The notes below the pieces were generated by a model, which saw only the letters and a list, made by a program, of their open reading frames with translations, did no database searches and was not told the origin of the DNA. A stretch of DNA of 14,185 nucleotides, from assembly GCA_964397525.1 (NCBI GenBank), contig CAYNIY010000037.1:1-14185 (forward strand), read 5' to 3'. This DNA comes from Syntrophopropionicum sp964397525 (GTDB taxonomy: Bacteria; Bacillota; Desulfotomaculia; Desulfotomaculales; Pelotomaculaceae). The position numbers and the translations under genes were made by a program. This document shows positions 13,719 through 14,185 of this stretch, piece after piece; within the stretch, counting starts at the first letter, position 1, and every line of letters starts with the position of its first letter.

Positions 13719-14063
13719 CTTTACCGCTGCAGGCATAGCAATGCAGAGCCCAATAAAAAAGAAAGCCCACACCCCATAAACAACTTTTTTCTCGTTCTGC
13801 TGCAGCCACTGGATGACAGGGAGCCCGCTGTTGCCGATCCGCGCCTGGCCGTTGATGAAAAACCTGATGGCCAGGGGCACAAGCGCAAATGCCATCACGA
13901 AGAACAGCCCGAGATATACCAGCACTACGGCGGTAACCCCTGCGGCGCCAATCACCTCCTCTGTCAGCAACCCGTTTGATTCGAGCATGCTGCCAATGAC
14001 GGCGCTCACTATAATCAGGCCCAAAGGCACCAAAAAAGCGATCAAACACTTTTTTTGATCCAT
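13701..14063 (-). CDS. Small membrane protein of unknown function
   Basis: I do not recognise this 120-residue protein. It has three likely membrane helices: about 8-28, 38-68 (possibly long or re-entrant) and 93-113. Between the second and third is a polar loop with RFFINGQARIGNSGLPVIQW. A basic MDQKK start suggests the N-terminus stays in the cytosol. AAGGAG lies 4 nt before the ATG. Upstream, minus-strand TATAAT at 14126-14121 is a fair -10 box without a good -35. The gene seems to be its own unit, about 100 bp before the exported fibronectin protein. A helper for export or a holin-like role cannot be judged from sequence. Confidence 0.8.
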   Translation of the reverse strand: MDQKKCLIAFLVPLGLIIVSAVIGSMLESNGLLTEEVIGAAGVTAVVLVYLGLFFVMAFALVPLAIRFFINGQARIGNSGLPVIQWLQQNEKKVVYGVWAFFFIGLCIAMPAAVKGGLFK

Positions 14064-14185
14064 GCCTCTCCTTCTGTCCTTTTTCTCGTAACAGACGCCG
14101 CAGACAGTTTCTTAACAGATATTATAATTCGTTTTTATTAATATTTCCTTAAGTTTTCTTCCATTGTAATAATATAAAACCTCGC

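Overview
The window looks like a chromosomal segment of a Firmicute related to the Peptococcaceae (Pelotomaculum/Desulfotomaculum type). The reasons are the hpf–secA–prfB gene order, a long-form HPF, strong AGGAGG-like ribosome binding sites, exported proteins with copper-amine-oxidase N-terminal repeats, and a dispersed hairpin repeat with a GGGACG..TTCTTTT core that I recall from that group. This assignment is inference from recognised families, not from a database search. The sequence is one scaffold with a 100-N gap at 9815-9914.

Layout from left to right. Positions 1-5892 carry housekeeping genes, all on the minus strand. In transcription order (right to left) they are comF (phosphoribosyltransferase family, DNA uptake), a cold-shock protein, hpf (ribosome hibernation), secA (preprotein translocase ATPase) and prfB (release factor 2, with an autoregulatory +1 frameshift at CTT TGA C; its last codons lie just outside the left edge). 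csp, hpf and secA each have a readable promoter, and hpf has an intrinsic terminator. Between comF and csp lies about 350 bp of AT-rich non-coding DNA. It holds two perfect, directly abutting DnaA boxes plus two near-consensus boxes in the same orientation.

Positions 5893-6150 are intergenic. They contain the comF promoter, short degenerate TGTTATC repeats and one copy of a dispersed ATCCTGAGCG..AGCGAAGGAT repeat. Positions 6151-7857 (minus) encode a membrane diguanylate cyclase (multi-TM, GAF, GGDEF with an intact inhibitory site). It diverges from an SLC13-type anion transporter with two internal RCK_C domains (8001-9782, plus). The transporter stop codon abuts a 31-bp hairpin repeat that lies on both sides of the assembly gap. 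metK (9991-11181, minus) follows, with its own terminator and promoter but no room for a SAM-I riboswitch.

The right end (11349-14063, minus) encodes two exported proteins with copper-amine-oxidase-like stalk domains, one of them with tandem fibronectin type III domains, and a small three-helix membrane protein of unknown function. No tRNA, rRNA, CRISPR array, transposase or phage gene was seen. I did not find a clear new multi-gene system. The most unexplained pieces are the DnaA-box cluster, the repeat at the gap and the exported proteins.
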